Source of the DNA: Planctomycetota bacterium
GTDB taxonomy: Bacteria > Planctomycetota > Planctomycetia > Pirellulales > UBA1268
Length of the DNA: 64,000 nt
Assembly (NCBI GenBank): GCA_003669605.1
Contig: QWOP01000026.1
Location: 1-64,000, forward strand
Direction: 5' to 3'
In this document: in pieces, positions 26,739-35,738 of the stretch
Layout: each line of letters begins with the position of its first letter
How positions within the stretch are numbered: the first letter of the stretch is position 1
Program-made: the position numbers and the translations under genes
Notes under the pieces: generated by a model
The model's database searches: none
Told to the model about the DNA's origin: nothing
Seen by the model: the letters and a program-made list of their open reading frames with translations, nothing else

Positions 26739-26965
26739 TTTTCTGCCGATGAACACCAAGATCCCTGCTCGATCCGCTCATGATTTCGCATGCGGTGGTA
26801 GTCTGGGGGAATGGTGGTGGGGGCTTCTTGGTCTGGCGGTCGGTCTGGCGGTCGATTTTGGGCCCCTCCAATGGCAGCGCTGCGGCGTGACAACAGGGCC
26901 CCGGGCCCGATTGGTCGTCGCAGCCAGAAATTGAATCACTTTTTGGACCCGCGGAGAGAAGCGTC

Positions 26966-27379
26966 ATGAAGATGAAAGCTGCGGACATGAAGGTCTTCCG
27001 GGTGGCCCTGGAGACGATGCGGGCCCGCCTCCGTGGGGATGTCACCACGATGGCCGATGCCGCCCTGCGAAAAACGCGCTCCGAGGCCAATGGCGATCTC
27101 TCCAGCATGCCGATCCATATGGCGGACATCGGAACCGACGCCTACGAACAGGAATTCACCCTCAGCCTGATGGCCTGCGAAGAGGGGACACTCGAACAGG
27201 TCGAGGAAGCCCTGCAACGGATTCGCGCCAAGACTTATGGCATCTGCGAGGAGTGCGACGGAGTGATCTCGAAAAAGCGGTTGGAAGCGATCCCCTTCGC
27301 CCCGATGTGCATCCGCTGTGCTGAGAAGATGGAAGCTCCCCATGCTCCCCATGGGTTCCGGCCGCGGCAGCCGAGGTAA
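26966..27379 (+). CDS. DksA/TraR-family zinc-finger protein
   Basis: The N-terminal half is a coiled-coil-like helix region (ALETMRARLRGDVTTMADAA) with DIGTDAYEQEFTLSLMA, followed by a C4 zinc finger C94-x-x-C97 ... C115-x-x-C118 (YGICEECDGVISKKRLEAIP then MCIRCAE). This is the TraR/DksA layout. E. coli DksA binds the secondary channel of RNA polymerase and works with ppGpp; this protein is a relative rather than a proven DksA, as the coiled-coil-tip DxxDxA motif is not seen. GGAGAG lies seven bases before the ATG. It heads a run with lspA 118 bases downstream. Confidence 0.85.
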   Translation: MKMKAADMKVFRVALETMRARLRGDVTTMADAALRKTRSEANGDLSSMPIHMADIGTDAYEQEFTLSLMACEEGTLEQVEEALQRIRAKTYGICEECDGVISKKRLEAIPFAPMCIRCAEKMEAPHAPHGFRPRQPR

Positions 27380-27496
27380 CGGCCTCGACTGTCGAGAAAG
27401 AGGAAGCGGCCAACTTGAGCGGGCCGGGAGGCAGGCCGTTTCACGCGGCGTCGTTGCTCACCTGTCGGGCCTGTGGTTGGCTGGAATGGACTCCCG

Positions 27497-28186
27497 ATGC
27501 ACGACTCCCCCCGGATGGAAGTTCTCCCCCCCACTTCGCTCCCGTTCCCCCGCCGACCGGGTGCGGTCCGCGGATGGGCCCACGGATGGATGGTGTTCCT
27601 CGGTATTGCCGCAGTGGCCGCGGCCAGCGATCTGTTGACCAAATCGCTCCTCTTCGCCCGGCTGGGGATGCCGGGCGAGCAACCGGCGGTGGTGATCGTT
27701 CCTGGCACTCTCATGCTGGAGACAAATCTCAACGAGGGAGCACTATTCGGGATGGGGCAGGGGATGGGTATGGTGTTCGCCGCCGTTTCCTGCGCCGCGA
27801 TCGTCGGCATTCTCTTCATGGTCTCCCGCCCAGACACCCGATCCGACGCCATCTTGCTGGTGGCCCTGGCGCTGATCACTGGAGGCATCATCGGCAACCT
27901 CTGGGACCGACTTGGCGTGCCAGGACTCCAGTGGCATGCCCCGCTGGAAAGGCTCGGTGATCCGGTGCTGGCAGTCCGAGACTGGATCCATTTCAAACTC
28001 GAAGGGGTCATCGATTGGCCGATTTTTAACCTCGCCGATACCTGGCTGGTGATCGGGGCTGGACTGCTGCTCCTCGCCTCGGCCCGCGCTGCCCCCGATC
28101 TGCCGGCCGCGGGGACGGATGAGGGACACAAAAGTGACGCGAGCGACGCGATGCAAAAGCTGGAGCGAGCCGATGACCAGAAATGA
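27497..28186 (+). CDS. lspA: Lipoprotein signal peptidase (signal peptidase II)
   Basis: An integral membrane aspartyl protease that cleaves lipoprotein signal peptides after lipidation. Key motifs are visible: AAVAAASDLLTKSLLF, TNLNEGALFGMGQGMG, GGIIGNLWDRLG with one catalytic Asp and FNLADTWLVIGAG with the second. Four membrane helices are evident. The N-terminus is uncertain: ATG 27497 is used, but 27473 and a later Met are possible, and the first ~35 residues look longer than usual. The C-terminus has a hydrophilic tail overlapping the next gene by 14 bases, which suggests coupling. Its presence fits the lipoproteins in this genome, for example at 54588. Confidence 0.88.
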   Translation: MHDSPRMEVLPPTSLPFPRRPGAVRGWAHGWMVFLGIAAVAAASDLLTKSLLFARLGMPGEQPAVVIVPGTLMLETNLNEGALFGMGQGMGMVFAAVSCAAIVGILFMVSRPDTRSDAILLVALALITGGIIGNLWDRLGVPGLQWHAPLERLGDPVLAVRDWIHFKLEGVIDWPIFNLADTWLVIGAGLLLLASARAAPDLPAAGTDEGHKSDASDAMQKLERADDQK

Positions 28187-29003
28187 CTCCGATCGGCTCG
28201 CAGTCGCGCTCGACGCAGTCCGAGTGTCGTCCCTCGAAACCCTCCGCTGGTTCCAAAATAAGGACCTCCAGACCACGGAGAAGTCCGATCGCTCTCCCGT
28301 CACCCAGGCCGATATTGCCGCCGAAGGGATCCTCCGCCGCGAAATCCTCGGCCGCTTTCCCTCTGACGGATTCCTCGGAGAGGAGACCGGCACCACGGCC
28401 GGCAGTTCAGGATATGAGTGGATCGTTGATCCGATTGACGGCACGAAGTCTTTCATCCGCGGCGTCCCGTTGTGGGCGACGCTCGTCGGCTGCCGGCACG
28501 CCGGTCACGGTCTCCTTGGAGTGATCGCCATTCCCGCCCTCGACGAGATGGTCTACGCCACCGTCGGCGGCGGTGCGTGGCATGTCCACGGCACGGCGGC
28601 CCCTTTGGCGGCGCGGGTTTCCGATCGCCGCGATCTCTCTGCGGCGCTGGCCTGCAGTAGCGACTTCACCTCGTTTGCCAGGCGGCCGGAAGCGTTGGGA
28701 GGCCGCGTGGCTGGCCTGGCCACCCGCGCAGCCCTCGAGGAAGCCTGCCTTCTCTGCCGCACCTGGGGAGACGGATATGGCTATCTCCTTGTCGCCACCG
28801 GCCGGGCCGACCTGATGGTCGATCCGCTCATGAACGCCTGGGATGCGGCGGCGGTGGAGACGGTGATCCACGAAGCGGGGGGCCGGTTCTCCGACTGGCA
28901 GGGACGGGAAAGGATCGACTCCGGAGAGGGCGTTGCCACCAACGGCCTGATCCACGAAGAAGCCCTCGTCATTCTCCGGCATGCCCACCCGGACGCCGCG
29001 TGA
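28173..29003 (+). CDS. Inositol-monophosphatase-family phosphatase (HisN-like histidinol-phosphatase candidate)
   Basis: Motifs of the Mg-dependent IMPase family are present: GFLGEETG, the metal-binding VDPIDGTKSFIRGVPLW, and DPLMNAWDAAAVETVIHEAG. The variant DPIDGTKSF is typical of the histidinol-phosphatase (HisN) and related subgroups rather than of classical inositol phosphatases, but substrate cannot be settled by eye. It has 276 residues from the ATG at 28173, which has GGAG eight bases upstream and overlaps lspA by 14 bases. The longer frame from 28119 is not needed. No other his genes are in the window. Confidence 0.8.
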   Translation: MTRNDSDRLAVALDAVRVSSLETLRWFQNKDLQTTEKSDRSPVTQADIAAEGILRREILGRFPSDGFLGEETGTTAGSSGYEWIVDPIDGTKSFIRGVPLWATLVGCRHAGHGLLGVIAIPALDEMVYATVGGGAWHVHGTAAPLAARVSDRRDLSAALACSSDFTSFARRPEALGGRVAGLATRAALEEACLLCRTWGDGYGYLLVATGRADLMVDPLMNAWDAAAVETVIHEAGGRFSDWQGRERIDSGEGVATNGLIHEEALVILRHAHPDAA

Positions 29004-29341
29004 GACTGGCCAAGAGACTGACTCAGTGCTGGGAGCGTGAAGTCCGGGAGCCACCCTGGCTGGTTGTGCGATTGGTCTCACCCGGCGGCGACGCTCAAGC
29101 CGATGTGGGCAGCGATGATTCCCACCGGGCCTGAGGGTCTGGGCCGGTTTCGGAGCTCGAAAACCTCCGCGGCGGATGCGATCGCCCCCCAATTCCTCCG
29201 CGGAAACCGCAGAGTCGGCGCCTTCCCCAGGCCGCTCGTCTTGCGGGATTCGGTCGAATGGCTATCCTCAAGGGCTTTGCTAGGCCTGGATTTCAGCCAG
29301 GCGAATCTGGTTTTCCGCTCTCGTGATGAAAGAAAAGTACC
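29004..29341. other. 338-base gap before rpmB
   Basis: No gene is supported here. The stretch contains a small 6-bp hairpin (29284-29289 with 29297-29302) about 40 bases before the rpmB start and an agcca/tggct hairpin near 29060. A promoter or leader regulating L28 is plausible, but none is clear. Confidence 0.4.
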
Positions 29342-29662
29342 GTGGCACGTTCCTGTCAGGTCTGCGGCAAGGGTTTCTCGATGGGCAACACCGTCACCCT
29401 GCGCGGTAAGGCCAAGTACCTCGGCGGTGTCGGCACCAAGGTGACCGGCATTTCGCGGAGGAAGTTTAAGCCGAATCTCCAGCGGCTGCGGGTGACCGTC
29501 GGTCGCGGAACGGCGACCTCCGTCCTCGTCTGCACACAGTGCATTAAAGGGGGCCGTGTGACGAAGTTGGTCCGTCAGCAACCCTTCCGCCTCCCCAGCG
29601 TGGAGAAGACCAAGCCGACTGCTCCGGAAGTCGTCCCGTCCGGTCCCCGCGCCCGCCCGTAG
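29342..29662 (+). CDS. rpmB: Ribosomal protein L28 with C-terminal extension
   Basis: The core (ARSCQVCGKGFSMGNTVTLR onward, with KFKPNLQRLRVTVG and CTQCIKGGRVTKLVR) is ribosomal protein L28 of the large subunit. Four cysteines in two CxxC pairs (CQVC near residue 5 and CTQC near 64) make it the zinc-binding form. A Pro-rich C-terminal tail (about 25 residues, RLPSVEKTKPTAPEVVPSGP) makes it 106 residues, longer than the usual 60-80. The start is GTG at 29342, chosen because it gives the standard MARxCxxCGK N-terminus. gatC follows 48 bases later. Confidence 0.95.
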   Translation: MARSCQVCGKGFSMGNTVTLRGKAKYLGGVGTKVTGISRRKFKPNLQRLRVTVGRGTATSVLVCTQCIKGGRVTKLVRQQPFRLPSVEKTKPTAPEVVPSGPRARP

Positions 29663-29709
29663 TGGATGTGGCAGTCTGTTCGCGGTATCTCGACAGGGAG
29701 TTTCCCCCG

Positions 29710-30048
29710 ATGTCATCTCCGATCCTTGGATCAACTCCAGCCCATGGCTCCCTGACCCGCAAAGACGTGGCCAAGGTCGCCTTGCTTGCCCGGCTGGCAC
29801 TGACGGACGTTGAACTCGACACGATGACCCGCGAGTTGACGACGATCGTCGGTTTCGTCGGCCAATTGGAGGCGATTGAGACCGCGGCCATCGATCCGTT
29901 GGCTCATCCCCTCGACACCCAAAACGTCTTCCGCGACGACGTCCGCCGGCCATCGCTCTCCACCGCCGAGGCGCTGCAGTCGTCTCCCCGGCATGATGGC
30001 GAGTACTTCCTCGTTCCCGCCGTCCTTGGCGACACCGGTGCGGCCTGA
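29710..30048 (+). CDS. gatC: Aspartyl/glutamyl-tRNA amidotransferase subunit C
   Basis: A 112-residue protein with the GatC pattern: LTRKDVAKVALLARLALTDV, then LTTIVGFVGQLEAIETAAID, PLAHPLDTQNVFRDDVRRPS, and the C-terminal GEYFLVPAVL. GatC wraps around GatA and stabilises the GatAB amidotransferase, which converts Glu-tRNA(Gln) or Asp-tRNA(Asn) to the amidated forms. The ATG at 29710 has AGGGAG about ten bases upstream. gatA starts 62 bases downstream and gatB follows, so the full complex is encoded in one run. Confidence 0.93.
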   Translation: MSSPILGSTPAHGSLTRKDVAKVALLARLALTDVELDTMTRELTTIVGFVGQLEAIETAAIDPLAHPLDTQNVFRDDVRRPSLSTAEALQSSPRHDGEYFLVPAVLGDTGAA

Positions 30049-30110
30049 CCCGATCAGCCTCTCCTCTCCTCCCATCATCCGGCCCCGCTGCCAACGTCCC
30101 GCGATCACCC

Positions 30111-31754
30111 ATGCAACCTGCCGAACTCTCCGCCGTCGAACTGGTCCAGGCAGTCCGACAGGGTGACCTGACAGCCGAACGCTGCACCGAGGCTTTCCTG
30201 TCGCGGATCGAATCGGTCGATGGCAGGATCCATGCCTTCCTCAAGGTCGACCGCGAGGGGGCCTTGAGGGCCGCCGCGGCGATTGACCAGAAGCGGCGGG
30301 CAGGGAAGCCCCTCGGTCCTCTAGCGGGTCTGCCGGTCGCGGTCAAAGACGCCCTCTGCACCTTTGACATGCCGACCACCTGTGCCTCGAAGATGCTCGC
30401 CAACTTCCGCCCGCCCTACGATGCCGAGGTCGTGGCTCGGTTGCGGGCGGCAGACGCGGTGATCGTCGGCAAGACGAACATGGACGAGTTTGCCATGGGG
30501 GGCTCAAACGAAAACTCCGCCTTCGGCCCGGTGCACAACCCCTGGGACCTGTCGCGGACACCGGGAGGATCGAGTGGTGGTTCCGCCGCCTGCGTGGCCG
30601 CCGACATGACGCCGGTGGCCATTGGCTCCGACACCGGCGGATCGATCCGGCAGCCGGCGGGGCTGTGCGGCATCACCGGACTGAAGCCCACCTACGGCCG
30701 GGTCAGCCGCCGCGGACTGGTGGCCTTTGCATCGAGCCTCGACCAGATCGGCCCCATGGCCCGCTCCGCTGCCGATTGCGCGCTGGTGCTGGAGACGATC
30801 GCCGGGCACGACGCCGGTGATGCGACGTCGCTGAAGGAACCGGTTCCGGCTTATTCCACCGACCTTGAGCGGCCTCTGGCGGGGGTCCGGATCGGCCGTG
30901 TCCCCGCCCACTTCGGCGCGGGGCTGGATCCAGAGGTGGCCCACGGTGTCGAGGAGGCATTCGCCGCCTTTCGCGCAGCCGGAGCAACGATCCACGACAT
31001 CGACATGCCCCACGCTGGTGCGGGTGTGGCCACCTACTACGTCGTCGCCCCCTGCGAAGCGTCAAGCAACCTCGCCCGCTATGACGGAGCGCACTATGGC
31101 CACCGGGCCGAGCCCGGAAGGGGCCACCGGGCCGAGCCCGGAAGGGGCCACCGGGCCGAAATCGGCGGAGGCCACCGGGCCGAGCCCGGAAGGGGCCACC
31201 GGGCCGAAATCGGCGGAGGCCACCGGGCCGAAATCGGCGGAGGCCACGGCAGTACGGGATTCTCAAAAGACAACGGGGGCTTCGAATCGGCCCTGGAGGA
31301 GATGTACTGCCGCAGCAGGGCAGAGGGATTCGGCCCGGAGGTGAAGCGGCGGATCATGCTCGGCACGTATGCCCTCTCCGCCGGCTACTACGACGCCTAC
31401 TACGCCAAGGCCCTCCGCGTCCGCCGTTTGATCCGCCAGGACTACCTCGACGCCTTCCAGAAAGTCGATCTGATCGGTGGCCCGGTGTCAGCGACGCCGG
31501 CTTTCAAACTCGGCGAGAAGACGGGAGATCCGCTGGCGATGTATCTCGTTGACCTGTACACGGTGTGCACCAACCTCGCCGGAGTCGGCGGCATCTCCTT
31601 CCCGTGCGGATTCACCAAGTCGGGGCTGCCGATCGGCTTCCAACTGCAAGCTCCGGCGCTGGCTGAACCGCTTCTCCTCCGCGCCACTGACCGCTACCAG
31701 CACCTCACCGACTGGCACCGCCGTCGTCCCGCCCTTGCTGCCGCCCCTGGCTGA
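30111..31754 (+). CDS. gatA: Aspartyl/glutamyl-tRNA amidotransferase subunit A, with an internal repeat array
   Basis: The amidase-signature core is intact: Lys79, cis-Ser154 in PGGSSGGSAA, and nucleophile Ser178 in GSDTGGS. GatA releases ammonia from glutamine and channels it to GatB. The C-terminal part (EGFGPEVKRRIMLGTYALSA) is normal. At residues 330-379 the usual segment after ARYDGxxYG is replaced by six tandem copies of an 8-residue unit (GHRAEPGR or GHRAEIGG) plus a partial one, an in-frame expansion that lengthens the protein by roughly 45 residues (547 aa total). The insertion lies in a surface loop by position and the frame is kept, so the enzyme may still work. Confidence 0.95.
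   Translation: MQPAELSAVELVQAVRQGDLTAERCTEAFLSRIESVDGRIHAFLKVDREGALRAAAAIDQKRRAGKPLGPLAGLPVAVKDALCTFDMPTTCASKMLANFRPPYDAEVVARLRAADAVIVGKTNMDEFAMGGSNENSAFGPVHNPWDLSRTPGGSSGGSAACVAADMTPVAIGSDTGGSIRQPAGLCGITGLKPTYGRVSRRGLVAFASSLDQIGPMARSAADCALVLETIAGHDAGDATSLKEPVPAYSTDLERPLAGVRIGRVPAHFGAGLDPEVAHGVEEAFAAFRAAGATIHDIDMPHAGAGVATYYVVAPCEASSNLARYDGAHYGHRAEPGRGHRAEPGRGHRAEIGGGHRAEPGRGHRAEIGGGHRAEIGGGHGSTGFSKDNGGFESALEEMYCRSRAEGFGPEVKRRIMLGTYALSAGYYDAYYAKALRVRRLIRQDYLDAFQKVDLIGGPVSATPAFKLGEKTGDPLAMYLVDLYTVCTNLAGVGGISFPCGFTKSGLPIGFQLQAPALAEPLLLRATDRYQHLTDWHRRRPALAAAPG
31098..31247 (+). repeat. 24-bp tandem array inside gatA (six units plus a partial)
   Basis: Units of 24 bp encode GHRAEPGR (units 1, 2, 4) or GHRAEIGG (units 3, 5, 6), in the order P,P,I,P,I,I, and end with a partial GGC CAC. 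The first 15 bases, ggccaccgggccgag or -gaa, are nearly constant. The length is a multiple of three, so the frame is preserved. There are no spacers, so it is not CRISPR. Confidence 0.95.
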
Positions 31755-31765
31755 CCCACATCCGC

Positions 31766-33274
31766 ATGACCGCCAACGCCCCCCCACTCCCGTCGTCGTT
31801 CACGACTGTCATCGGCCTTGAGGTGCACGTTCAGCTGCAGACAGAGACAAAACTCTTCTGTGGCTGCTCAACGCAGTTCGGCGCCCCTCCCAACACTCAG
31901 GTCTGCCCCACCTGTCTTGGGCTCCCCGGTTCGCTGCCGGTCATGAACCGCCGGGCCTTCGACTTGGCAGTCCGTGCCGCCTTGGCCCTCGATTGCCACA
32001 TCGCACCGTTCACGAAGTGGGACCGGAAGAATTATTTCTATCCCGACCTCCCCAAGGGCTACCAGATCAGCCAGTTCGACCTGCCGTTCTCCGCTGATGG
32101 GCAGCTGGAAGTGGTCGATCCCAAGGGGGGATGGTCGCGAAAAGTGGGGATCATCCGCGTCCACCTCGAGGAGGACGCCGGCAAGAGCATGCACGACGAG
32201 GGCGCCGGCACCGGCGACACGCGCATCGATCTCAATCGGGCAGGCACCCCGCTGTGCGAAATTGTCACCCAGCCCGATCTGCGTTCGCCGCAGGAGGCGC
32301 GGGCTTGGCTCAACGAACTGAAGCTGCTGCTGGTGTATCTCGGCGTCAGCGATTGCAACATGCAGGAGGGGAGCCTGCGGGTCGATGCCAACGTCAACCT
32401 TCACATTCCGTGTGACGGGGGACCGGAAGCGGGAGGACGGATCGCCAAGACGCCAATCGTCGAGATCAAGAACATGAACAGTTTCCGCTCCGTTGAGCGG
32501 GCGCTGGTCTACGAGGTGGCCCGGCAGTTTGCGGAGTGGCAAACAACCAAGGCCGAGATGGGAAAAACCCCCAAGCAGACCCGCGGCTGGGACGATCCCG
32601 CCGGCGTCACCCGCGCCCAGCGGCACAAGGAAGAATCGAGCGACTACCGCTACTTTCCCGAGCCAGACCTCGTGCCGGTGACGGTCTCCCAGGCCTTCCT
32701 GGCCGAAACCAGGGGAGCCATGACGGATCCTCCGACTGTGCTCCGCCAGGCCTTGGAGGCGAAATGGAAGATCTCCGCCTACGACGCCGACGTCTTAGTC
32801 AACCAAGGACGCGATCTGGTGGCCTACTTCGAGGCCCTGGCAGAAGCGGTGGGCGAGGGGAAGGTGGCCAGCAACTGGATGCAGCAGGATGTGCTCCGGA
32901 CGCTCAATGAGCGTGGCGGCACGATCGGCGAATTCCCCGTTCGACCGCCGGTACTGGCCGAGATCATCGGCCGGGTTGCCAAGGGTGACTTCGACACCAG
33001 TCGCGGCCGCGAGATCTTCGCTGAAGTTCTCTCCAGTGGCCGCTCAGTGGCCGATGTTGTGGCGTCGCTGGGGATCGCCGCTGTCGACGACGACGAACTC
33101 GTCGCCCTTTGCCGGGAACTGTTGGCGGAGAATCCCAAGATTGTCGCCGACGTCCAGGCCGGCAAGGAGCAGGCCGCCGCCGGACTGATCGGCCAGGCGA
33201 AGAAGAAGAACCCCAACGTCAATCCCGGCAAGGTGCGGGCACTGTGCGTCGATCTCATCCGGAAGATGGGATGA
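31766..33274 (+). CDS. gatB: Aspartyl/glutamyl-tRNA amidotransferase subunit B
   Basis: The catalytic cradle begins VIGLEVHVQLQTETKLFCGC, followed by TQVCPTCLGLPGSLPVMNR, KNYFYPDLPKGYQISQFDLP and the GHRAQRHKEE-like TRAQRHKEESSDYRYFPEPD. GatB phosphorylates and amidates the misacylated tRNA; the C-terminal helical and YqeY-like domains bind tRNA. The length of 502 is normal. The two Cys pairs at the N-terminus are the zinc-binding ligands of the family. The stop overlaps the bioA start (ATGA), indicating coupled translation with a gene outside the tRNA pathway. Confidence 0.96.
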   Translation: MTANAPPLPSSFTTVIGLEVHVQLQTETKLFCGCSTQFGAPPNTQVCPTCLGLPGSLPVMNRRAFDLAVRAALALDCHIAPFTKWDRKNYFYPDLPKGYQISQFDLPFSADGQLEVVDPKGGWSRKVGIIRVHLEEDAGKSMHDEGAGTGDTRIDLNRAGTPLCEIVTQPDLRSPQEARAWLNELKLLLVYLGVSDCNMQEGSLRVDANVNLHIPCDGGPEAGGRIAKTPIVEIKNMNSFRSVERALVYEVARQFAEWQTTKAEMGKTPKQTRGWDDPAGVTRAQRHKEESSDYRYFPEPDLVPVTVSQAFLAETRGAMTDPPTVLRQALEAKWKISAYDADVLVNQGRDLVAYFEALAEAVGEGKVASNWMQQDVLRTLNERGGTIGEFPVRPPVLAEIIGRVAKGDFDTSRGREIFAEVLSSGRSVADVVASLGIAAVDDDELVALCRELLAENPKIVADVQAGKEQAAAGLIGQAKKKNPNVNPGKVRALCVDLIRKMG

Positions 33275-34668
33275 AGGGCAGCGGCCAGCCCGACAGCGAT
33301 GCCCACGCCGGTGCCGACGCGGCCCCTTCTCCGCATCAACTCGCAGCCTGGGATACTGACCACGTCTGGCATGCTTTCACGCAGATGGCTCAGTACGACC
33401 CGCTGCTCATCGAGCGCGGAGAAGGCTGCACGCTCTATGACACCGACGGGCGCGCCTACCTCGACGGCTCCGCGAGCATGTGGTGCAACGTCCACGGGCA
33501 CCGCCATCCCCGGCTCGATGCGGCACTGCTGGGCCAGGTGGGGAAAATCGCCCACACCACCAACCTCGGCCTTTCCAATCCCACCACTGTCGAGTTCGCC
33601 CGCCGGCTCGTCGAGGTGGCGCCTGCCGGCCTGGAGAAGGTGTTCTTCAGCGGTGACGGCTCGAGTGCTGTCGAAGCGGCGCTGAAGATGGCCTTTCAGT
33701 ATTGGCTCCAAGCCAACCCGCCCCGTGAAGGCCGGACGCGGTACGTGTCGATCAGCGAGGCGTACCACGGCGACACGCTCGGCGCCGTCGCCATCGGCGG
33801 CGTCGACCGCTTTACCTCCATGTTTGCCCCGCTGACGTTCGAGCCGATCCGGCTGCCGAGCCCCGGAGGCCGCTGTCCCGCCAGCGGCCGGCCGCCGCCG
33901 TCGCTGCTTGAGTCGCTGACGCTTCTGGAAAACGTGCTCACGACGCACGCAGGACAAATCGCGGGGATGGTCATGGAACCGCTCGTGCAGGCCGCTGCCG
34001 GGATCTATGTCCATCCCCCCGGCTATCTCCGCGCCGTCCGCGAACTGACTCGGAAGCACGACGTGCTGCTGATCCTCGACGAAGTCGCCGTCGGCTTCGG
34101 TCGCACCGGGACACTCTTTGCCTGCCAGCAGGAGGGGGTGGTGCCAGATTTCCTCTGCCTCGCCAAAGGGCTGACTGCCGGCTACCTACCGATGGCCGCC
34201 ACACTCACCACCACGCCGATCTGGGAGGCCTTCCTGGGCCCGTTCGCCGCGCGGCGGACGTTCTTCCACGGACACACCTACGGCGGCAATCCGCTCGCCG
34301 CGGCCGTGGGGCTTGAGTCACTGGCGATCTTCCGCGACGAGATGGTCCTCGAGCGGATGCCGGCGAAGATCGAGCATCTCCGCGGTCACCTCGCACGGAT
34401 CGGTGGACTGCCGCATGTCGGCGACATCCGCCAGTGCGGACTGATGGCGGGCATCGACCTCGTCGCCGACAAGGCCTCACGCAGAGCGTTTCCCTGGCAG
34501 GAACAGCGGGGGATGAGGGCCAGTGTGGCGGCCCGAAAACACGGGGCGCTGCTGCGGCCGCTGGGGGATGTGGTGGTGATCCTGCCGCCGCTGTCGGTGA
34601 CTCTCGAGGAGATCGACTCGCTGTGCGCGGCTGCGGAGGCGGGGATCCGTGAGGTCACGGAAGTCTGA
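33271..34668 (+). CDS. bioA: Adenosylmethionine-8-amino-7-oxononanoate aminotransferase
   Basis: A PLP-dependent class-III aminotransferase of 465 residues. Features include the N-terminal VWHAFTQMAQYDPLLIERGE and SASMWCNVHGHRHP segments typical of BioA, FFSGDGSSAVEAALKMAFQY, LLILDEVAVGFGRTGTLFAC and the PLP lysine K299 in CLAKGLTAGYLP. BioA makes 7,8-diaminononanoate in biotin synthesis using S-adenosylmethionine as amino donor. The ATG overlaps the gatB stop. The other biotin genes are not in the window. The start is set by the overlap; the longer frame from 33109 lies inside gatB. Confidence 0.93.
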   Translation: MKGSGQPDSDAHAGADAAPSPHQLAAWDTDHVWHAFTQMAQYDPLLIERGEGCTLYDTDGRAYLDGSASMWCNVHGHRHPRLDAALLGQVGKIAHTTNLGLSNPTTVEFARRLVEVAPAGLEKVFFSGDGSSAVEAALKMAFQYWLQANPPREGRTRYVSISEAYHGDTLGAVAIGGVDRFTSMFAPLTFEPIRLPSPGGRCPASGRPPPSLLESLTLLENVLTTHAGQIAGMVMEPLVQAAAGIYVHPPGYLRAVRELTRKHDVLLILDEVAVGFGRTGTLFACQQEGVVPDFLCLAKGLTAGYLPMAATLTTTPIWEAFLGPFAARRTFFHGHTYGGNPLAAAVGLESLAIFRDEMVLERMPAKIEHLRGHLARIGGLPHVGDIRQCGLMAGIDLVADKASRRAFPWQEQRGMRASVAARKHGALLRPLGDVVVILPPLSVTLEEIDSLCAAAEAGIREVTEV

Positions 34669-34700
34669 CGGCGCACCGCGCACACCTCGCTGCGGCATGA

Positions 34701-35696
34701 CTACTGCACGACCGACTTGCTCCCCTCGGTGGAGCCGCCGATCGGCGCTCCTTCTGGCATCGGCCGCCCGGCGGTGGGCAAGCCGCGGCGGTGGAGTTCG
34801 GCCCGGATCCCGCGGAAGGTCTCGAAGCTGTCCGGGTAGCACCAGAGCGTGACTGTCGTCTCCGGCGTGACGTTGGCTAGCACCCGTGAGAACCGCGAGC
34901 CGGGCCGGAGGGCGTCTTCGGTCGTCTCGCCGGCCAGACCAGCCATCGGCCGCACCACCCACTCCCGGGAGCGGATCAGCACTTGGCCGCGGGCTTGATC
35001 GAGGCGGGCCTCGATCACGTAGTCGAGCGAGAAGCCCTGCACCGGCCCCACCGCCTCCACCCGGTTGTGGAGCGAGGCGATCTGCCCCCCTTTGCGCTGC
35101 GTCTGGGCCTTGGCCATTTCGAAGAGTTCGGTGAGCGGGATGTAGGCGATCCGGCCTCCGTCGAGGCGGAAGTGGATCTCGTCGCCGGTGACAGTCCGAC
35201 CGATCGGGGTCGGATAGGCGAGGACTTCCTTGGTCGTCGCCGGCAAGTGCGCCAGCCCGTCGAGTTCGAGGGTGCATTTCTCGATCTCAACTTCGAGTGC
35301 GCGGCGGCGGGCGGACGACTCGGCGGCCCGCACCCGGGCGCCGTCAAGTTCGAGCTTGCGCTGTTCCACCTCCACCTTGGCTGCGGCCACCGCAGTCGCT
35401 AGTTGCAGCCGCGCGTCGGAGGCCATCGCCGTCGCCATCTCCAGCGTCCTGGCCTGGTTTGCCAAAGCCCCGATCTCCCCCTCGGCGGTCGCCAGTTCCA
35501 TGTCGAGCTGGCCGACTTCGTGTTGCAACTCCTCGATCCGGGCCGCTGACTGCGGAGCGACCTGGAGCCCGATCTGCTGGACGCGCCCCCCCACGATCAT
35601 CACCAGAATGATGAGGATGCCGACGATGTTGGTGACCACGTCCAGGAACGAGTCCTGTCCGGCGCTGCTCGTATCTTCGACCTTGGGACGGGCCAT
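34701..35696 (-). CDS. ExbD/TolR-like protein, third gene of an ExbB-ExbD-ExbD operon
   Basis: The N-terminus (MARPKVEDTSSAGQDSFLDV) leads to one membrane helix (VTNIVGILIILVMIVGGRV), the single-span topology of ExbD/TolR. A long coiled-coil region (about residues 50-145, Glu/Ala/Leu-rich) and a periplasmic domain follow. ExbD-type proteins couple the proton-motive force through the ExbB channel to envelope partners. The usual membrane Asp of ExbD is not obvious here, though D19 lies at the edge of the helix. It is 331 residues, much longer than classical ExbD (about 140). It follows the other ExbD-like gene by 42 bases. Confidence 0.72.
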   Translation of the reverse strand: MARPKVEDTSSAGQDSFLDVVTNIVGILIILVMIVGGRVQQIGLQVAPQSAARIEELQHEVGQLDMELATAEGEIGALANQARTLEMATAMASDARLQLATAVAAAKVEVEQRKLELDGARVRAAESSARRRALEVEIEKCTLELDGLAHLPATTKEVLAYPTPIGRTVTGDEIHFRLDGGRIAYIPLTELFEMAKAQTQRKGGQIASLHNRVEAVGPVQGFSLDYVIEARLDQARGQVLIRSREWVVRPMAGLAGETTEDALRPGSRFSRVLANVTPETTVTLWCYPDSFETFRGIRAELHRRGLPTAGRPMPEGAPIGGSTEGSKSVVQ

Positions 35697-35738
35697 CGCT
35701 GGTTCTCGGGGCGGGAGTGCTTTGCGAAATGAAGCGCG

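Noticed and set aside
26749-26934. 61-codon plus-strand frame immediately after the 26711 promoter, with a WWWGLLGLAVGLAV stretch
   Set aside because: No ribosome site and a low-complexity direct repeat (ggtctggcggtc) make it look like chance or leader DNA; kept only as promoter context.
31062-31247. Minus-strand frame of repeating ASADFGPVAPSGLG units
   Set aside because: It is the antisense shadow of the gatA repeat array.
31098-31247. Possible CRISPR-like array
   Set aside because: Units abut without spacers and the frame is coding.
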